From positions 61,389,798 to 61,453,797 of the forward strand of contig NC_089591.1 in assembly GCF_019320115.1 (NCBI RefSeq): a stretch of 64,000 bases of DNA. The letters are read 5' to 3'. Below, piece after piece: positions 1 through 10,785 of this stretch. The notes below the pieces were generated by a model. That model worked only from the letters and a program-made list of their open reading frames with translations, searched no databases and was not told the origin of the DNA. The stretch comes from Miscanthus floridulus. Lineage: Eukaryota > Streptophyta > Magnoliopsida > Poales > Poaceae. How positions within the stretch are numbered: position 1 is the stretch's first letter; each line of letters starts with the position of its first letter. The translations under genes were made by a program, and so were the position numbers.

Positions 1-428
1 GCCTTCCTCCTGGGTTATACACTTCATCAAGATTTCCTCCTTAGCGTTTTTATGCCATAACTTGCCATCGACGAGCAGATACTGCTTACTACGACGCATC
101 AGGCGCTCATTTTCTGTTCGATTGACATAACCGCTACCATCTGTCAAGTACTTGATGAAAGGCGTTCTCCAGTCCGGCTCATGAGTGGTCGGAAGCGGCT
201 CGGTTGTGGTCGGCGCCGGAACCGTAGCCACTAATTGCTGGTCTGAAACTTTGTCGGTCGTTGAATCTTTATCTTCAATGGAAGGCGTGAGCAGGTCTTG
301 GACGAATACGCCATGTGGGATTTTGGCTCGGGATGATCCTAACTTTGACAACGCATCCGCTGCCTGGTTCTTGTCCCGGACCACGTGTATGTACTCGATG
401 CCATAGAACCTGCCTTCCAGTTTTCTTA

Positions 429-938
429 TCAATTTGCAATATGCGTCCATCTTTCACTAGTCGTGTCCCAGTCCTTGTTGAGTTGGTTGATGACCAGAGC
501 CGAATCTCCGTAGACATAGAGACGTTTAACTCCAAGCTCAACCGCAATGCGTAGACCATGCAGGCATGCTTCATACTCGGCGGCATTATTAGATGCTGGG
601 AAATAAATCCTGAGGACGTACCGGAGCTGCTCTTTGGATGGTGATACGAAAAGAACTCCTGCTCCCGCACCGTCAATGTTGAGAGAACCGTCGAAGTACA
701 TCGTCCAATATTCGTCGGATCCCGGAGAGGCAGGCGTGCTTAAGTCTGTCCACTCGACGATGAAATCGACGAGTGCCTGAGACTTGATTGTAGTACGGCT
801 TGCAAATTCCAAGGAAAGGGAGCATAGCTCCATTGCCCATTTGACGATGCACCCATTTGCATCCTTATTGCGAATGATGTCCCCCAAAGGATACTCGGTC
901 ATGACCACCACACGATATCCGTCGAAGTAATGTTTCAA
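429..938 (-). pseudogene. gypsy pol: end of RNase H1 and plant-type second RNase H
   Basis: The frame holds a catalytic-looking Y-F-D-G-S motif, then A-A-E-Y-E-A and Y-G-D-S-A-L. These are the D, E and D positions of the additional archaeal-type RNase H known from Tat-lineage retrotransposons. It cleaves the RNA strand of the RNA/DNA hybrid during reverse transcription. It is separated from the upstream RT frame by a frameshift near 940-980. The following C-terminal part, with a D-K-N-Q-A-A-D-A-L-S stretch, continues left toward position 340 in a broken frame. Confidence 0.8.
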
Positions 939-980
939 CTTTCAGGATGTTATCAGTATGGCGTAGAGCAGTTTCTGAAT

Positions 981-2123
981 CTATGGGTACTTGGTCTTGG
1001 ATTCGTTGAGTACCTCACTAATGAAATAAATTGGCCGCTGTACCTTATAGGCGTGGCCCGGCTCGTCGCGCTCGACCACCAGTGTAGTGGAAACCACCCG
1101 ATCGGTTACCGCAATGTAAAGTAGGAGAGTTTCGTCTTCTCTGGGAGCGGTAAGTACCGGAGGTGACGTGAGGTATTGTTTCAGCTGCGTGAAGGTAGCG
1201 TCTGCTTCCTCCGACCACTCAAACTTCTCGGACGCTTTGAGCAGTTTGAAGAACGGTAGTCCTTTTTCTCCTAATCTTGATATGAAACGGCTTAGAGCAG
1301 CCATGCAGCCAGTGAGCTTCTGGACATCCTTCACCTTCTTTGGGGGCTTCATGTCTAAGACAGCTTTGACTTTCTCCGGGTTAGGGCGTATGCCGTCGTA
1401 ACTGACGACGTTGCCGAGCAATATGCCAGAAGGGACACCAAAGATACACTTCTTTGGGTTTAGTTTCCATTGGAACGTATTAAGGGCTGCGAAGGTGCGT
1501 TCCAGATTGTCAACAAGGGTATGTGCTTCCTTGGTTTTGACAACTACATCGTCGACATAAGCCTCGACGAGGCCGTCTTTTATCTCGTCGTTGAGGCAGG
1601 CATGTATAGCGCGTTGGTAGGTAACACCGGCGTTTTTGAGCCCGAACGACATAGTCGTGTAGCAGTAGGCGCCGAAAGGCGTGATGAAAGATGTCTTGAT
1701 CTGGTCGTCCTTTTTGAGAGCGATCTGGTGATAACCAGAGTAGCAATCAAGAAAGGAAAGCAGCTCGCAACCGGCGGTTGAATCTACGACCTCGTCTATG
1801 CGAGGTAAACCAAAGAGGTCCTTAGGGCAGTGTTTGTTGAGATCAGTATAATCAACGCACATTCTCCATTCATTATTCTTTTTGCGTACAAGAACCGGGT
1901 TGGCTAACCATTCCGGATGATACACTTCTTTGATAAATCCGGCTGCCAAAAGCCATGTAACTTCTACCCTAATCGCCTCCTTTTTGTCGCGAGCGAACCG
2001 TCGTAGCTTCTGCTTGATTGGTTTGGCTTTGCTGTTGACATTTAAGGAGTGCTCAATCAAGTCCCGAGGTACACCGGGCATGTCGGAAGGTTTCCATGCA
2101 AACACATCCACGTTGCCCCTCAA
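981..2123 (-). pseudogene. gypsy pol: reverse transcriptase and RNase H1 start
   Basis: About 380 codons cover the RT palm and thumb. The catalytic motif A-Y-V-D-D is intact, preceded by the fingers motif V-R-K-K-N-N-E-W-R-M-C-V-D-Y and the F-L-D-C-Y-S-G-Y-H-Q-I block. The connection and first RNase H follow (T-A-P-R-E-D-E-T-L-L-L-Y-I-A-V-T). The frame ends in a TAG at 981-983 just after N-E-S-K-T-K-Y-P, where the family normally continues with Gln, so the stop looks like CAG to TAG. A second stop separates it from the protease segment at about 2124-2144. Confidence 0.87.
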
Positions 2124-2144
2124 GAACCTGACGAGCGCGTCTTC

Positions 2145-2740
2145 CTATTTAGGATCCAGGTCGGCCCCGATCAGGGCCGTTTTGCTGGGATCGCCCTCGA
2201 CCAGCTGGATCGTCTTGTGCTCCTTGGATCTGATGTTCTTGCGCGGAGCCTCGAGCTCTGGGATCTCCAGGTGGTCGGCCAGGGTCTTCTTAGAGTCGAG
2301 CATGGTCTCGGCCATGCGAATAGAGACATCGTGGGCCTCTGCTATTTTGAAGCTGTCGTCCACGCAGGTATAAGCTGCGTATACGTTGCCCCTGAGGGTT
2401 AAAACTCCTTTCTCAGTAGGCATCTTGAGCACCAGATACCTGTAATGAGGTATGGCCATGAACTTAGTGAGCAACGGTCGACCAAGAATAGCATGGTAGG
2501 TGCCGTCGAAATCAGCGACCACGAAGTTGACGTAGTCGGTGCGGAAGTGGTCCGGAGTCCCAAACTGCACAGGTAGTGTGATCTGCCCGAGAGGTGTGGA
2601 GCTCTGTCCAGGGAGAACGCCCCAGAACTGTGCCTCGTACGGCTTCAGGTCTGCCTGGGCTATTTTCAGAGTGGGCAGGCTGTTCTTGAACAGTATATCA
2701 ATGGAGCTGCCGCCGTCGATCAGTACCCTGTCGAATTGAA
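2145..2740 (-). pseudogene. gypsy aspartic protease region
   Basis: Reading leftward from about 2740 the translation gives V-L-I-D-G-G-S-S-I-D-I-L-F, the D-x-G-S/T active-site loop of a retropepsin. The F-G-T-P-D-H-F strand follows, then the A-I-L-G-R-P-L-L flap-end motif typical of gypsy proteases. It sits between gag and RT as expected and would process the polyprotein inside the particle. A stop at 2145-2147 separates it from RT in this copy, so the polyprotein could not be made whole. Confidence 0.78.
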
Positions 2741-3079
2741 CCTTGTTGATACAAGGATCGAGGACTAGGGGAAAACGCCCTGGCTCGGGTATGGCGGCCT
2801 ATTGGTCCTTCCTGCTGAAGCAGATTTCACGGTGAGACCACGGAGGAAGCCACGGATCGGTGAGAAGGTTGTCGGTCTTTGCCACGTTCAAGCAAGCGTG
2901 GGCGAGCAGCTTGCGTTCTCGTTTGGTCTCAATGGACACCTTGCCGCCGATGATGGTGTGCACGCAGTCAGTCGGCTTGACGTATTTATGACGAGGATCT
3001 GCATCGTCGTCGTCGTTGTCCTCGTTGCGCTGTTCTCCCGCGTCGTTAGGCTTGTCGGACGTATCCGGAGCCTGTTAAC

Positions 3080-5591
3080 GCGTGTAGATAGTCTTGAGGA
3101 CGCGGCAATTCTCCATGGTGTGGTTCGACTTGGGATGGAGCTGGCAGGGTCCCTTCAATGCTTTGGCGTAGTCGTCCTCGTAGTTTCTACGTCCGCTACC
3201 CTTTTTCACAGTATTGACCTCGCCGTCGTCTTCCCGAGCGCGCTTGCTCCTGTAATCGTCACGGCGGTTGCGGCGCTGATTACGTTGATCACGGTGGTCG
3301 CGGGAGTCGTTGCACTAGTTGCGGCGGTCAAAATTGTCGTTCCGACCACGATTGCCACGGTAATCGTCGCGGTGTGGGGGGTGGTCGGAGCGTGGAACCC
3401 TTGCTGCTTCTTCAACGATTATCTTTTTAGCGTCGTCAGCGTCCGCATATTTCTTAGCGGTGGCCAAAAGCGCTGTGACCGATTTGGGTCTCTTCTGGAG
3501 GAGCTTGTCTCTTAGGGCGTCGTGGAAGCGGAGGCCGGTGACAAAAGCCTCGATTGCTTCGTTGTCGGATATTGATGGGACCTTGATGCGCATCTCTGAG
3601 AAACGCCGAACGTACTCGCGCAATGGTTCATCCTTTCGATCTCGGATCCGTTGCAGATCGTACTTGTTGCCGGGCTGTTCACAAGTAGCGATGAAGTTGT
3701 CAATGAAGGCCTGCCTGAGCTCCTGCCAAGAGTCAAAATAGTTCGCTAGCAAGCTAACCAGCCATTGGTGACCTGCATGACCAACAGCGACTGGGAAGTA
3801 GTTAGACATGACGTGCTCGTCAGCCATGGCTGAGCGGCACGCGGTTTCGTAGAGCATGATCCATAATTCGGGGTTTTCCTTGCCATCGTACTTCTGAAGC
3901 TTCTCGAGCTTGAAATTCTTGAGCCATATGACTTGGCGCAGGTGTGGAGTGAACTGCTTCAGGCCCGGCGGACCGTGGGTGGTGTCATACTCCATACAGC
4001 GATAGCTTTCATGGGATGCGCGATCGTCGGCTCTCTGGTTGATGCGAGCACGCAGATCGCGTCCACCGAGGTAATGGCAGAGATCGTTATTGCCATCGCG
4101 GCGATCTCGATTGCCATCTGGATTAGCCCTGCGACCGTGGTTATCATGGCGATTGTCGCGGTTATCTCGGCGGTTGTCGCCTCGAACGTCGCGGCGGTTA
4201 TCCTCCCGGTGGTGGTTGTCGTCCCGACCACCATCATGACCATCGTTTCCGCCTTGACGATTGTCTGATGGGTCGTTATTGTGCGAGCCACGTTGGTTGA
4301 GTGGCTGTGAGCGACTTGAGTATTGGCGGCTGTGGCTTGATTCGACAGAAACGGATGGAGCCCGGGCTTGGTTCATCTCTGCGGTCTGAGCCATAGCAGC
4401 CGTCAGATAAGCTTGTATGTCATCACGGATTACTTGAGTCTCTGGAGTGTTGGGCAGCCGCTGCATTATCGCCATGGCTACGGCTACGTTGGCGCTTGGG
4501 GTAATGAAGACTTGTTTATCCCCTACCCTGTCGAAAGCATTGTTGAGGTCACGCGGTTGGAACCTTATGCGTCGTGCCTCCTGGTCTGCTTCAGCTTCGG
4601 TTTGCCGGCGATTAAACCGGTCAATATTGCGTGCTTCGCGTGTAGTCTTTTCTTGTTCTGTTTCGCCAACTGCTGGCGGCTCATCGTTGCTGACAACATG
4701 GATCAAATCCCCTCATCTTGGCGGGAAAGACGGAAATTGGGGGAAACCCGGGGCGTGGTCTGGTAGATCCAGATCGTATTTGACGCCTTCATCTTCATGA
4801 CGCTGAAGCTCGGTGTGGACAGATGCGTTGGATGCAATGCCGGATGAGGAGCTGGAGTCACCCTCTCGGACTGTGTGGACGGATCCTTCCTGATAATCTT
4901 CAATCCGGACCATGTTGATGATGTTGCATGGCTTCGGCCAAGATCGGTGTACAGGACACAGATCCGAGCGGCGTCGCAGGTTGTACGCGTAGCTGGAGGC
5001 AGCGTTTTGCAGGCCGTAGGGCTGGACCTGGTGGTTCTCCGTCGGGGCTTCGTACTCGCAGAGTCGGAGACCCGTCACGATGTCTGGCCGGCGATGAGTG
5101 AAACGCCCCTCAGGAGTTGATACGACCATAAGATCTGTTCCAAGTCGCACAAGACGACTGGTCCGAGCTGGTCGGATAGATCTGTTGTGGAGAGCTGTTA
5201 CCTGCTCGTTAGGTTGGATTTGAATCGTACTTATCAGAGCCAGGGTTTCAGCAAGTTGGATGCCGACCCGATCAACGGAGTCGAGCAGGTCGGTGTTGTC
5301 GATCTGCTTCCCTCTGTAGCGGGGAAGTGGATGACGGGTTGTTGGCGTGGCTGTAGGCGTGGTCGGAGCCAGATGTCCCATGGTCGGAGCCAGGTCCATC
5401 GTGGTCGGAGCCGTGTTCACCGTGGTCGGAGCCGTGTTCACCGTGGTCGGAGCCGTAGCCGATGCAGGTGAAGTAGTCGTCGGCACAGGCTGAATCCATG
5501 CCTCCTCCGCGGTCATGGCGATGGAGTCGTCGGAGCTGGTGGTCCAGGTGATCTGGCCGACGGTGAACGTGAGGCCACTGGACGTAGCCAT
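3080..5591 (-). pseudogene. gypsy gag polyprotein (Tat/Retand type)
   Basis: The likely start is the Met at 5591 (M-A-T-S-S-G), about 70 bp inside the PBS; another in-frame Met lies at 5612. The N-terminal third carries a 7-residue protein repeat (A-P-T-T-V-N-T) encoded by a 21-bp minisatellite. A TGA at 4713-4715 follows P-P-R and probably replaces an Arg CGA codon. The frame then resumes to 3315 with the retrotransposon gag capsid domain (Y-F-D-S-W-Q-E-L-R-Q-A-F, L-R-E-Y-V-R-R-F-S-E-M-R) and an Arg/Asp/Asn-rich linker. Further left, about 3107-3160, a C-x2-H-x4-H-x4-C zinc-knuckle-like motif is visible after another TAG (3315-3317). Confidence 0.83.
5357..5462. repeat. 21-bp minisatellite inside gag
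   Basis: Units of 21 bp built on gtggtcggagccgtgttcacc run from 5401 to about 5462 (5401-5421, 5422-5442, 5443 on), with more degenerate units upstream from 5357. They are a multiple of three and keep the gag frame open, adding or removing seven-residue A-P-T-T blocks. Confidence 0.85.
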
Positions 5592-5641
5592 GGAGCCGGA
5601 GATGATGACCATCTTGTTTGCTTGGAGAGCAGTACGCACAC

Positions 5642-5660
5642 CCCCTACCTGGCGCGCCAC
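5642..5660 (-). promoter_or_regulatory. primer binding site of the left gypsy element
   Basis: On the minus strand the sequence directly after the 5' LTR is TGGCGCGCCAGGTAGGGG. It begins with the TGG that pairs with a tRNA 3' CCA end. It is shared with the non-autonomous element at 14776-14795. Confidence 0.75.
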
Positions 5661-6132
5661 TGTCGACGAAATATGGTCGGCAGTCTACCTAGGGGTATGC
5701 CCAAGATAGTAGATTATCGGCAGACAGATGCGCAAGCCCCAAACAAGACGGTGACGCAAGACAGACACGAGGTTTTATCCAGGTTCGGCCGCCAAGAAGG
5801 CGTAATACCTACGTCCTACGTCTGATTTGTATTGCTGTATGTCAATGAGAGATATTTTTTAGAGGGGTCCCCTACCCGCCTTATATAGTCTGGGGGCAGG
5901 GTTACAGATCTGGAAACTAATCCTAGTCAGTTACAATTGCCATATGTGGCCGGATAAGGATTCCTATTCTAACCGACCAGGATCCTGCTTGGTCGCCAAA
6001 TCCGTCTTGATTCCTTGTGCGGGACTCCAACCAGATTAACTGGGCCGCACGTCATCTTTCGGGTGGACTGAACCCATCGATCCGGGCCAGCCCAAGCTTA
6101 GCTGTAAGGGTATAGGGGTTAATACCCCCACA
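5661..6132 (-). repeat. 5' LTR of the left gypsy element
   Basis: The minus-strand LTR starts TGTGGGGGTATT and ends CATATTTCGTCGACA, giving TG...CA ends and a length of 472 bp. A promoter-like TATATAAGG lies in the middle (plus-strand ccttatatag near 5879). Only this copy is in the window, so LTR divergence cannot be measured. Confidence 0.8.
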
Positions 6133-8222
6133 CACCGATCCTTCGGTAAGCTTTAATCTTCAACGTTCTTCTTCTTCTTCTTGATCACCACGTATACCTT
6201 ACCGACTAGACGTAATCATAAAGCAACACACAAGCATCCATACAATCATATACAAAGCAAACAATAGAACTAAATTAGAATAGTACACCAAACATAAAAT
6301 CAAGATGGAAAGTTAATAAAACGAATCTACGTCTCGCTACGAACACACAGACGCGAAAGCACACTAATCGGAGCTACGATTGAAAAGATACAACTATCGA
6401 GAGATCTAATCATAAAACTATTAGCTTCATGTGTTTTAATTATATAAAAACATATATAAGATATTTTATAGATAATATAAATTAAGTCAAATTTAAGTTT
6501 GAAATATAATACTAAAGTAAAGCAAATCATATTTTATTTATAAAATCCAGTTGCATAATTATTAATCAAGATATGATTTAAACCATGAAATTCTAGAAAT
6601 AGTAATATGATAAACATTGTTACCAACGCATAGATCTCGTCGCTATGAATCTAACGCAACTTGAATGGGTCAAAACAGAGTTAAAACGCAGAAGATATGA
6701 AATAAACAAGATTTCCTTCAATAGATAATAGATTAAATCTAACCTTGAATTTGAAAAGTTGAAAACATATCTAACAGTAGTATAAACATATAGATTATGG
6801 AATTACGAACCTCACGCAAGTTGAATGGGTCAAACCCGAGTTAAAACGGAGAAGTTATGGCTAAAATAAAATCAGTGGCAAATCTGTAAATAAGTGAAAA
6901 CGTATTTTGGATCTAAACAGACAAAAATACGCTTTCCAAAGAAGAAAACACGTACTGAAAATACAAACACAGGGACCCTTTTAAATATTGGTCGACGAAG
7001 GGGTACGAGATGATCTGGACTCTTGATTTAAGAATGGACGGCGGGGATTAGAGGAGGGAGGTAAAAAGGAGAGCCGGGCCGTCGGCTACAGTGCCCAGCG
7101 CAGCGGCCAGCCATTGCCGGCGATGGAACTCTGCCATAACAACGATTCCGAACGTTGTTGCTTCAACGAAGGACTTGAGAAGGTGGAGAAAAGAACGGCG
7201 AGCTCACCTATCTGATCCTCGCGGACAGGGAGCGGATTCGTGGCGGCGTGGAGAGGACGGGGCAGCGTGCGGCCTCGGAAGGCGACGGCGGACATCGGCG
7301 CTAAGTGGCTGCATGGCTGCAGGGCGCTCGGAGGCAAGGCGGGATAGAGAGGAGGCGCTGACTCGGCTTATATGGGGCCAAGCAGTGTAGGGCACAAGGC
7401 AGGGGTGCACAAGGCAGGGGTGGAGTCGGGAGCGTGCGCGGACACGAAGTCCATGGCAGCGGCAGAAGTCTGGAGCAGCGACGACAGGAAGAAGAGAAAG
7501 CAGCTGACATGCAGGCCTAGGGCTGTCAGTGAGAAAGGAGAGAAGGGAGGCGGCGGCGTCCGTGCTGGGCTGCGGCGCTGGAATGGGTCGTGTAGAGGAA
7601 GAGAGATGCGGGGCGATGCTGGGCCGAGCGCGAAGAAGTGGGCTGCGCAGTGGAGGGAGAGGAAGACGGCCTGCGCAGGATTAAGGGAGAGCTGGGCCGG
7701 TGCCAGGGCAGAAGCCCACGTGGGAAAAGGCATTGAGGGAGAGACGGCCGGCCAGGGCAGCTGGCCTTGGGCCGAATAGGAGGGGAGAGAGAAAGAAAGT
7801 TTTCTTTTTCTATTTTCTTTTTCCTATTTTCCAAACCACATTCAAATTTGAACGAAATGCAAGTTCAAATAAAGTTTTGAATCTACTTTTCAATTCAAAT
7901 AAAAGTGAGCAAATTTTAGTAAGTTTTCAAAAAAATATTTTTTTACAACTTTTTAAATTCTTTCATTTTCTAATTTTCTTTTCTTTTACTTCAAACCATT
8001 TTTAATTTATTTCTAAAAGCATTTCGAATGTTTTCAATTTGCATCAAATCCACACCATACAAAGAAACAAATGTATCGGCATGTATGCACATCCATGTTG
8101 CTACTCCCTATAATAAATTTTAATTTAATAAAAAAATTATTTTCCTATATTTCATGAGCACAAAATTCCAAATTAAGTCATTTTAGCTTTATTTCTAAAA
8201 ATCCAAATTTTAAGGTGTTACA
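6133..8222 (-). repeat. probable old gypsy LTR fragment, minus strand
   Basis: Its right edge reads, on the minus strand, TGTAACACCTTAAAATTTGG, a start typical of long plant gypsy LTRs and similar to the TGTAACACC start at 20854. It is AT-rich at both ends with a GC-rich block at 7080-7790. The block shows overlapping open frames on both strands, which I do not believe are genes. The left gypsy element seems to have inserted into it at 6132. No partner LTR is in the window, so solo LTR versus truncated element is undecided. Confidence 0.55.
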
Positions 8223-8352
8223 GGTAAATATGTAATTTCACACCTACACTAATCCTACCTCGAAAAACGAGATTTACATTCTCTTTAGGATGGAGATAGT
8301 AGTAGCTAGTGATTTCAAACTTCCAACAAGTAGTGATGACAGGCTGATGATC

Positions 8353-8490
8353 AGCCTGTTCGGTTGGCTGGTTCGTATCGTTGCTAGTTTGTGAAGAAGT
8401 ACTGCTGGTTGGTTTGTATGAGAGAAAAAATACTATTCTGGCTGAAAATTTACGATCGTTTATGACAAGCCACAGCCAAACGAACAGGCT
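8353..8490. mobile_element. hAT-like MITE
   Basis: The ends are AGCCTGTTCGGTTGGCTG and the inverse CAGCCAAACGAACAGGCT, about 18 bp with one mismatch; length 138 bp. The interior has the ttctctcat-type block shared with the other MITEs of this family in the window. Confidence 0.8.
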
Positions 8491-8595
8491 GAATGTTTGC
8501 AAATGCATTTGACCATTTTCCAATGCAATGTTAGTACTCCAACACATAACTCATATATTCAGGTAAATCCCGTCACCCTCCTGAGTGCACTATTC

Positions 8596-8714
8596 AGCCT
8601 ATTCGCTTGCTCGTAAACGATCGTAAATTTTCAGTCGGGAATAGTGTTTTTCTCTCACACCAAATCAGCCGGCAGTAAATAATACACGATATAATACGGC
8701 CTCCCGAACAGGCT
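8596..8714. mobile_element. hAT-like MITE with 8-bp target duplication
   Basis: AGCCTATTCG at the left pairs with CGAACAGGCT at the right. Near-identical octamers flank it: CACTATTC at 8588-8595 and CACTATTT at 8717-8724. An 8-bp duplication fits the hAT superfamily. Confidence 0.75.
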
Positions 8715-8842
8715 AACACTATTTAACATATTTATTATTTCGATCCTCCGTTGCAGTATTACACTCTTTTTTGGGTTCTACTATCTTTCTTTTTTCGTTT
8801 TTTAGGAAAGGTTGTACTATTTTTCATGAGTATGTCAGCTTA

Positions 8843-8979
8843 GGTCCTGTTCGGCTTACCTATAAATCGGTTTGTTCAGCTTGTTTTTTCAGTCGAAATA
8901 ATATTTTTCTCTCACAATAATTCAACCAGAACAGTGTTTTTCAGCTAGTTTCAGTAAGTTTTAGCAAGCCGAACGGGGC
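8843..8979. mobile_element. hAT-like MITE
   Basis: The left end GGTCCTGTTCGGCTT pairs with AAGCCGAACGGGGCT at the right. It is the third member of the same family within 630 bp. No clear target duplication was found. Confidence 0.72.
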
Positions 8980-9029
8980 TATAGCGAAATAGAAATAAAA
9001 AACATGCACATGGGCTGAACCGACCCAGT

Positions 9030-9840
9030 TCACGAGGGCCAGCTTCTGTACCAACCGGCCCACGCTGACGCGAGGCCGCTAATCCCCAGCGTGACGGCGT
9101 GGTTGCAGAACGGGTTGGGATCGGTTTCCGCGATGGCGATGATGAGGTCAGCTATGTTCGCCGCCGTCGCCACGAGCTGCATCACCCTGTCCATCCGGAT
9201 CTTCCGCACTTCCTTCTCCGCGTCCTTGCCGCCACCGCCGTCCCTCGGCAGCCTCCTCTCCCGCGGCAGGGCCCGCAGATCACCTCACTCGATCGTATTT
9301 GATTTATAAGTCATAACTTATCAGCAACGAATAATATTTTTTTTCTCACATTAAACCAGCCAACCGTACTTATACGCCAAATGAGATCAAACAAACGGGG
9401 CGCATAATGACGTCCATCGCGACGAAGAACACGTAGCCGACGGCCTCGCCGAAGGACGACACGTAGCTGGCCCGGCGCGCCAGCCAGGGCTCGAGGACGC
9501 CCACGCGGGACAGGCACGCGAAGTGGTCGAAGAAGAAGTTGACCATCTCGCCAGCGTTGGCCAGCACGGCGAGCGCGCCGAACTCATCCCCCGGCGGCGG
9601 CGGGCCCCGGCGCAGCGCGTTGAACCTGGTCAGGAAGCGGCCCGACCGGAACGCCTTGCGGCTCAGCCCGGACGCCGTCTCCCAGCTCTTGGCGCGCTGG
9701 GCGAGCTCCGGGAGGGAGGACGACTCCGCGCCCCAGTGCGCCAGCTTGGACACGTACTGGAACGTCTTGACTAGCTTGTCGATGCCATCGCGCTTCGCCA
9801 GGAACACCACCAGCTTGTCAAGCGTGTCGCCGGTGCTCAT
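9030..9840 (-). pseudogene. PEX11: peroxisomal membrane protein PEX11, split by a MITE
   Basis: PEX11 proteins elongate peroxisomal membranes before fission. The start Met is at 9840 (M-S-T-G-D-T-L-D-K-L-V-V-F-L). About 146 codons match the N-terminal two thirds, including the D-G-I-D-K-L-V-K-T-F-Q-Y helix and N-A-G-E-M-V-N-F-F-F-D-H. The frame then runs into a MITE (9291-9408) and stops after G-V. On its far side the C-terminal third resumes (K-I-R-M-D-R-V-M, then D-P-N-P-F-C-N-H-A-V) and ends in the family-typical W-A-G-W-Y-R-S-W-P-S with TGA at 9030-9032. There are no other lesions, so the insertion looks recent. Splicing out the MITE is not supported: the nearest GT/AG pair would read straight into TGA. 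Confidence 0.88.
9291..9408. mobile_element. MITE inserted in the PEX11 exon
   Basis: About 115 bp interrupt the PEX11 frame between A-M-D-V-I-M and G-D-L-R-A-L. It contains the family hallmarks (gcgccccgtttgtttgatc read on the minus strand, and a ttttctcacattaaacc block). The exact edges and target duplication are uncertain because the ends are diverged. Confidence 0.7.
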
Positions 9841-10135
9841 GTCTGGCGCGCGACGCGATGGCTAGCTAGCTAGACGAGTAGACGCTGCCTGGGGCTTGAC
9901 GAGAAGCACGACGACGGGTGCGCATACAAACATGGGTGAGGGCGTGAGGTGAGGCTGGAGTGGGAAAATGGGCGCGGAATGCTCCAGAACCAGAAGTGTT
10001 GTTTTCTGGTGGTGATGAGTATTGAGACTTTGAGAGGGGATGAGGAGCGGGGACTGTGGAGCCATGTAGCAGGAGAGCTCCCCTCATCTTTGTCTACTTT
10101 CTTGATTGGTGCCTGGCTTTGTTGCGAGCAAATGG
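9841..10135. other. PEX11 upstream region
   Basis: This is GC-rich sequence before the PEX11 start, with the purine run gagaggggatgaggagcggg. It presumably contains the 5' UTR and promoter. I see no other gene in it. Confidence 0.4.
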
Positions 10136-10283
10136 AACAAATGGAATGAATGGTAGCTGTGGCTGCAGAGTGCCCCTACGAGATGAAAAAAAAACAGGGC
10201 AAATGGAGCAACAAAACCTGCTACGGTAGCAGCCGCCAGCCAGATTCCAGAATCTGCAGGAAATTGGGATCTGCCTTTTCATA
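10136..10283 (-). pseudogene. captured fragment of the 18122-19114 membrane-protein gene
   Basis: The minus strand reads K-R-Q-I-P-I-S-C-R-F-W-N-L-A, then S-R-R-G-T-L-Q-P-Q-L-P-F-I-P-F. It matches residues about 182-228 of the protein encoded at 18122-19114, with small insertions that break the frame. It is a partial, inverted duplicate 8 kb from its source, covering part of one exon. It abuts the left inverted-repeat region, suggesting capture by a DNA transposon. Confidence 0.85.
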
Positions 10284-10524
10284 ATGGTCTAATCGCAAGG
10301 GGTTCAAGTGAAGAAACCTTGGCAAATTAGTCTGCCCACTTTCATGAAAAACCTTCTCCATAGTAGGCTTCAGGGGAGAAATATGCTAGCTTAAAAACAA
10401 AATGTTTCAACTCAAGAAGAAAAATATTCTTGCATAAAATAAAAAAACATGTTCCAACTTCTTGAAGAAAATATTATAGCTTCACTAGAAAAATGTTACA
10501 ACTCCATAATAAAATGTTCCAGCT

Positions 10525-10652
10525 TTAGGACCAAGAGAACTGCTCCAGTACTCCTTTTTTTTTAAAAAAAAACATAGATCTCAAAGCAACTCATCAAATT
10601 AATTATCTTTCTCTTAGGTGCCGCATGGGTCCGGCTCGTCCAACCCAGCCCG
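10525..10652 (+). repeat. left arm of a diverged inverted repeat
   Basis: It shares, in inverse orientation with 15640-15780, the blocks gagaactgctcca, agatctcaaagcaac, aattaatta, gcatgggt and caacccagcccg in the same order. The pair would be long terminal or subterminal inverted repeats of a MULE- or foldback-type element, now split by an LTR element. Confidence 0.6.
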
Positions 10653-10785
10653 ATTTCAGCATGACCCAAACCCTCTAGATCCCCTTTGTTCGGAGGGTTT
10701 CCGTTCGTTGAACGAGACGGCGGCGCCCATCCCCGAGGAGCCGTAGCCGGCAGGCTGACGAACCAAGAAACCGCAGCTAGTAGAC

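Larger units (their letters stand above)
1..6132 (-). mobile_element. Ty3/gypsy retrotransposon, Tat lineage (Retand-like), 3' end outside window
   Basis: Read on the minus strand the order is 5' LTR (5661-6132), PBS, gag (to about 3080), protease (about 2145-2740), reverse transcriptase (981-2123) and a second, plant-type RNase H (429-938). The window starts before the integrase and 3' LTR. The internal GC-rich coding style, CHHC gag motif, YVDD reverse transcriptase and archaeal-like RNase H place it in the Tat branch. Several stops and frameshifts make this copy non-functional. It probably lies inside an older LTR fragment immediately to its right. Confidence 0.88.

Noticed and set aside
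7086..7834. Overlapping open frames in the GC-rich part of the 6133-8222 LTR fragment
   Set aside because: They show the same composition effect; no conserved motif in any frame.
9291..9408. An intron in PEX11 instead of a MITE insertion
   Set aside because: No GT/AG pair restores the frame (the best one reads into TGA), and the segment has MITE family sequence.
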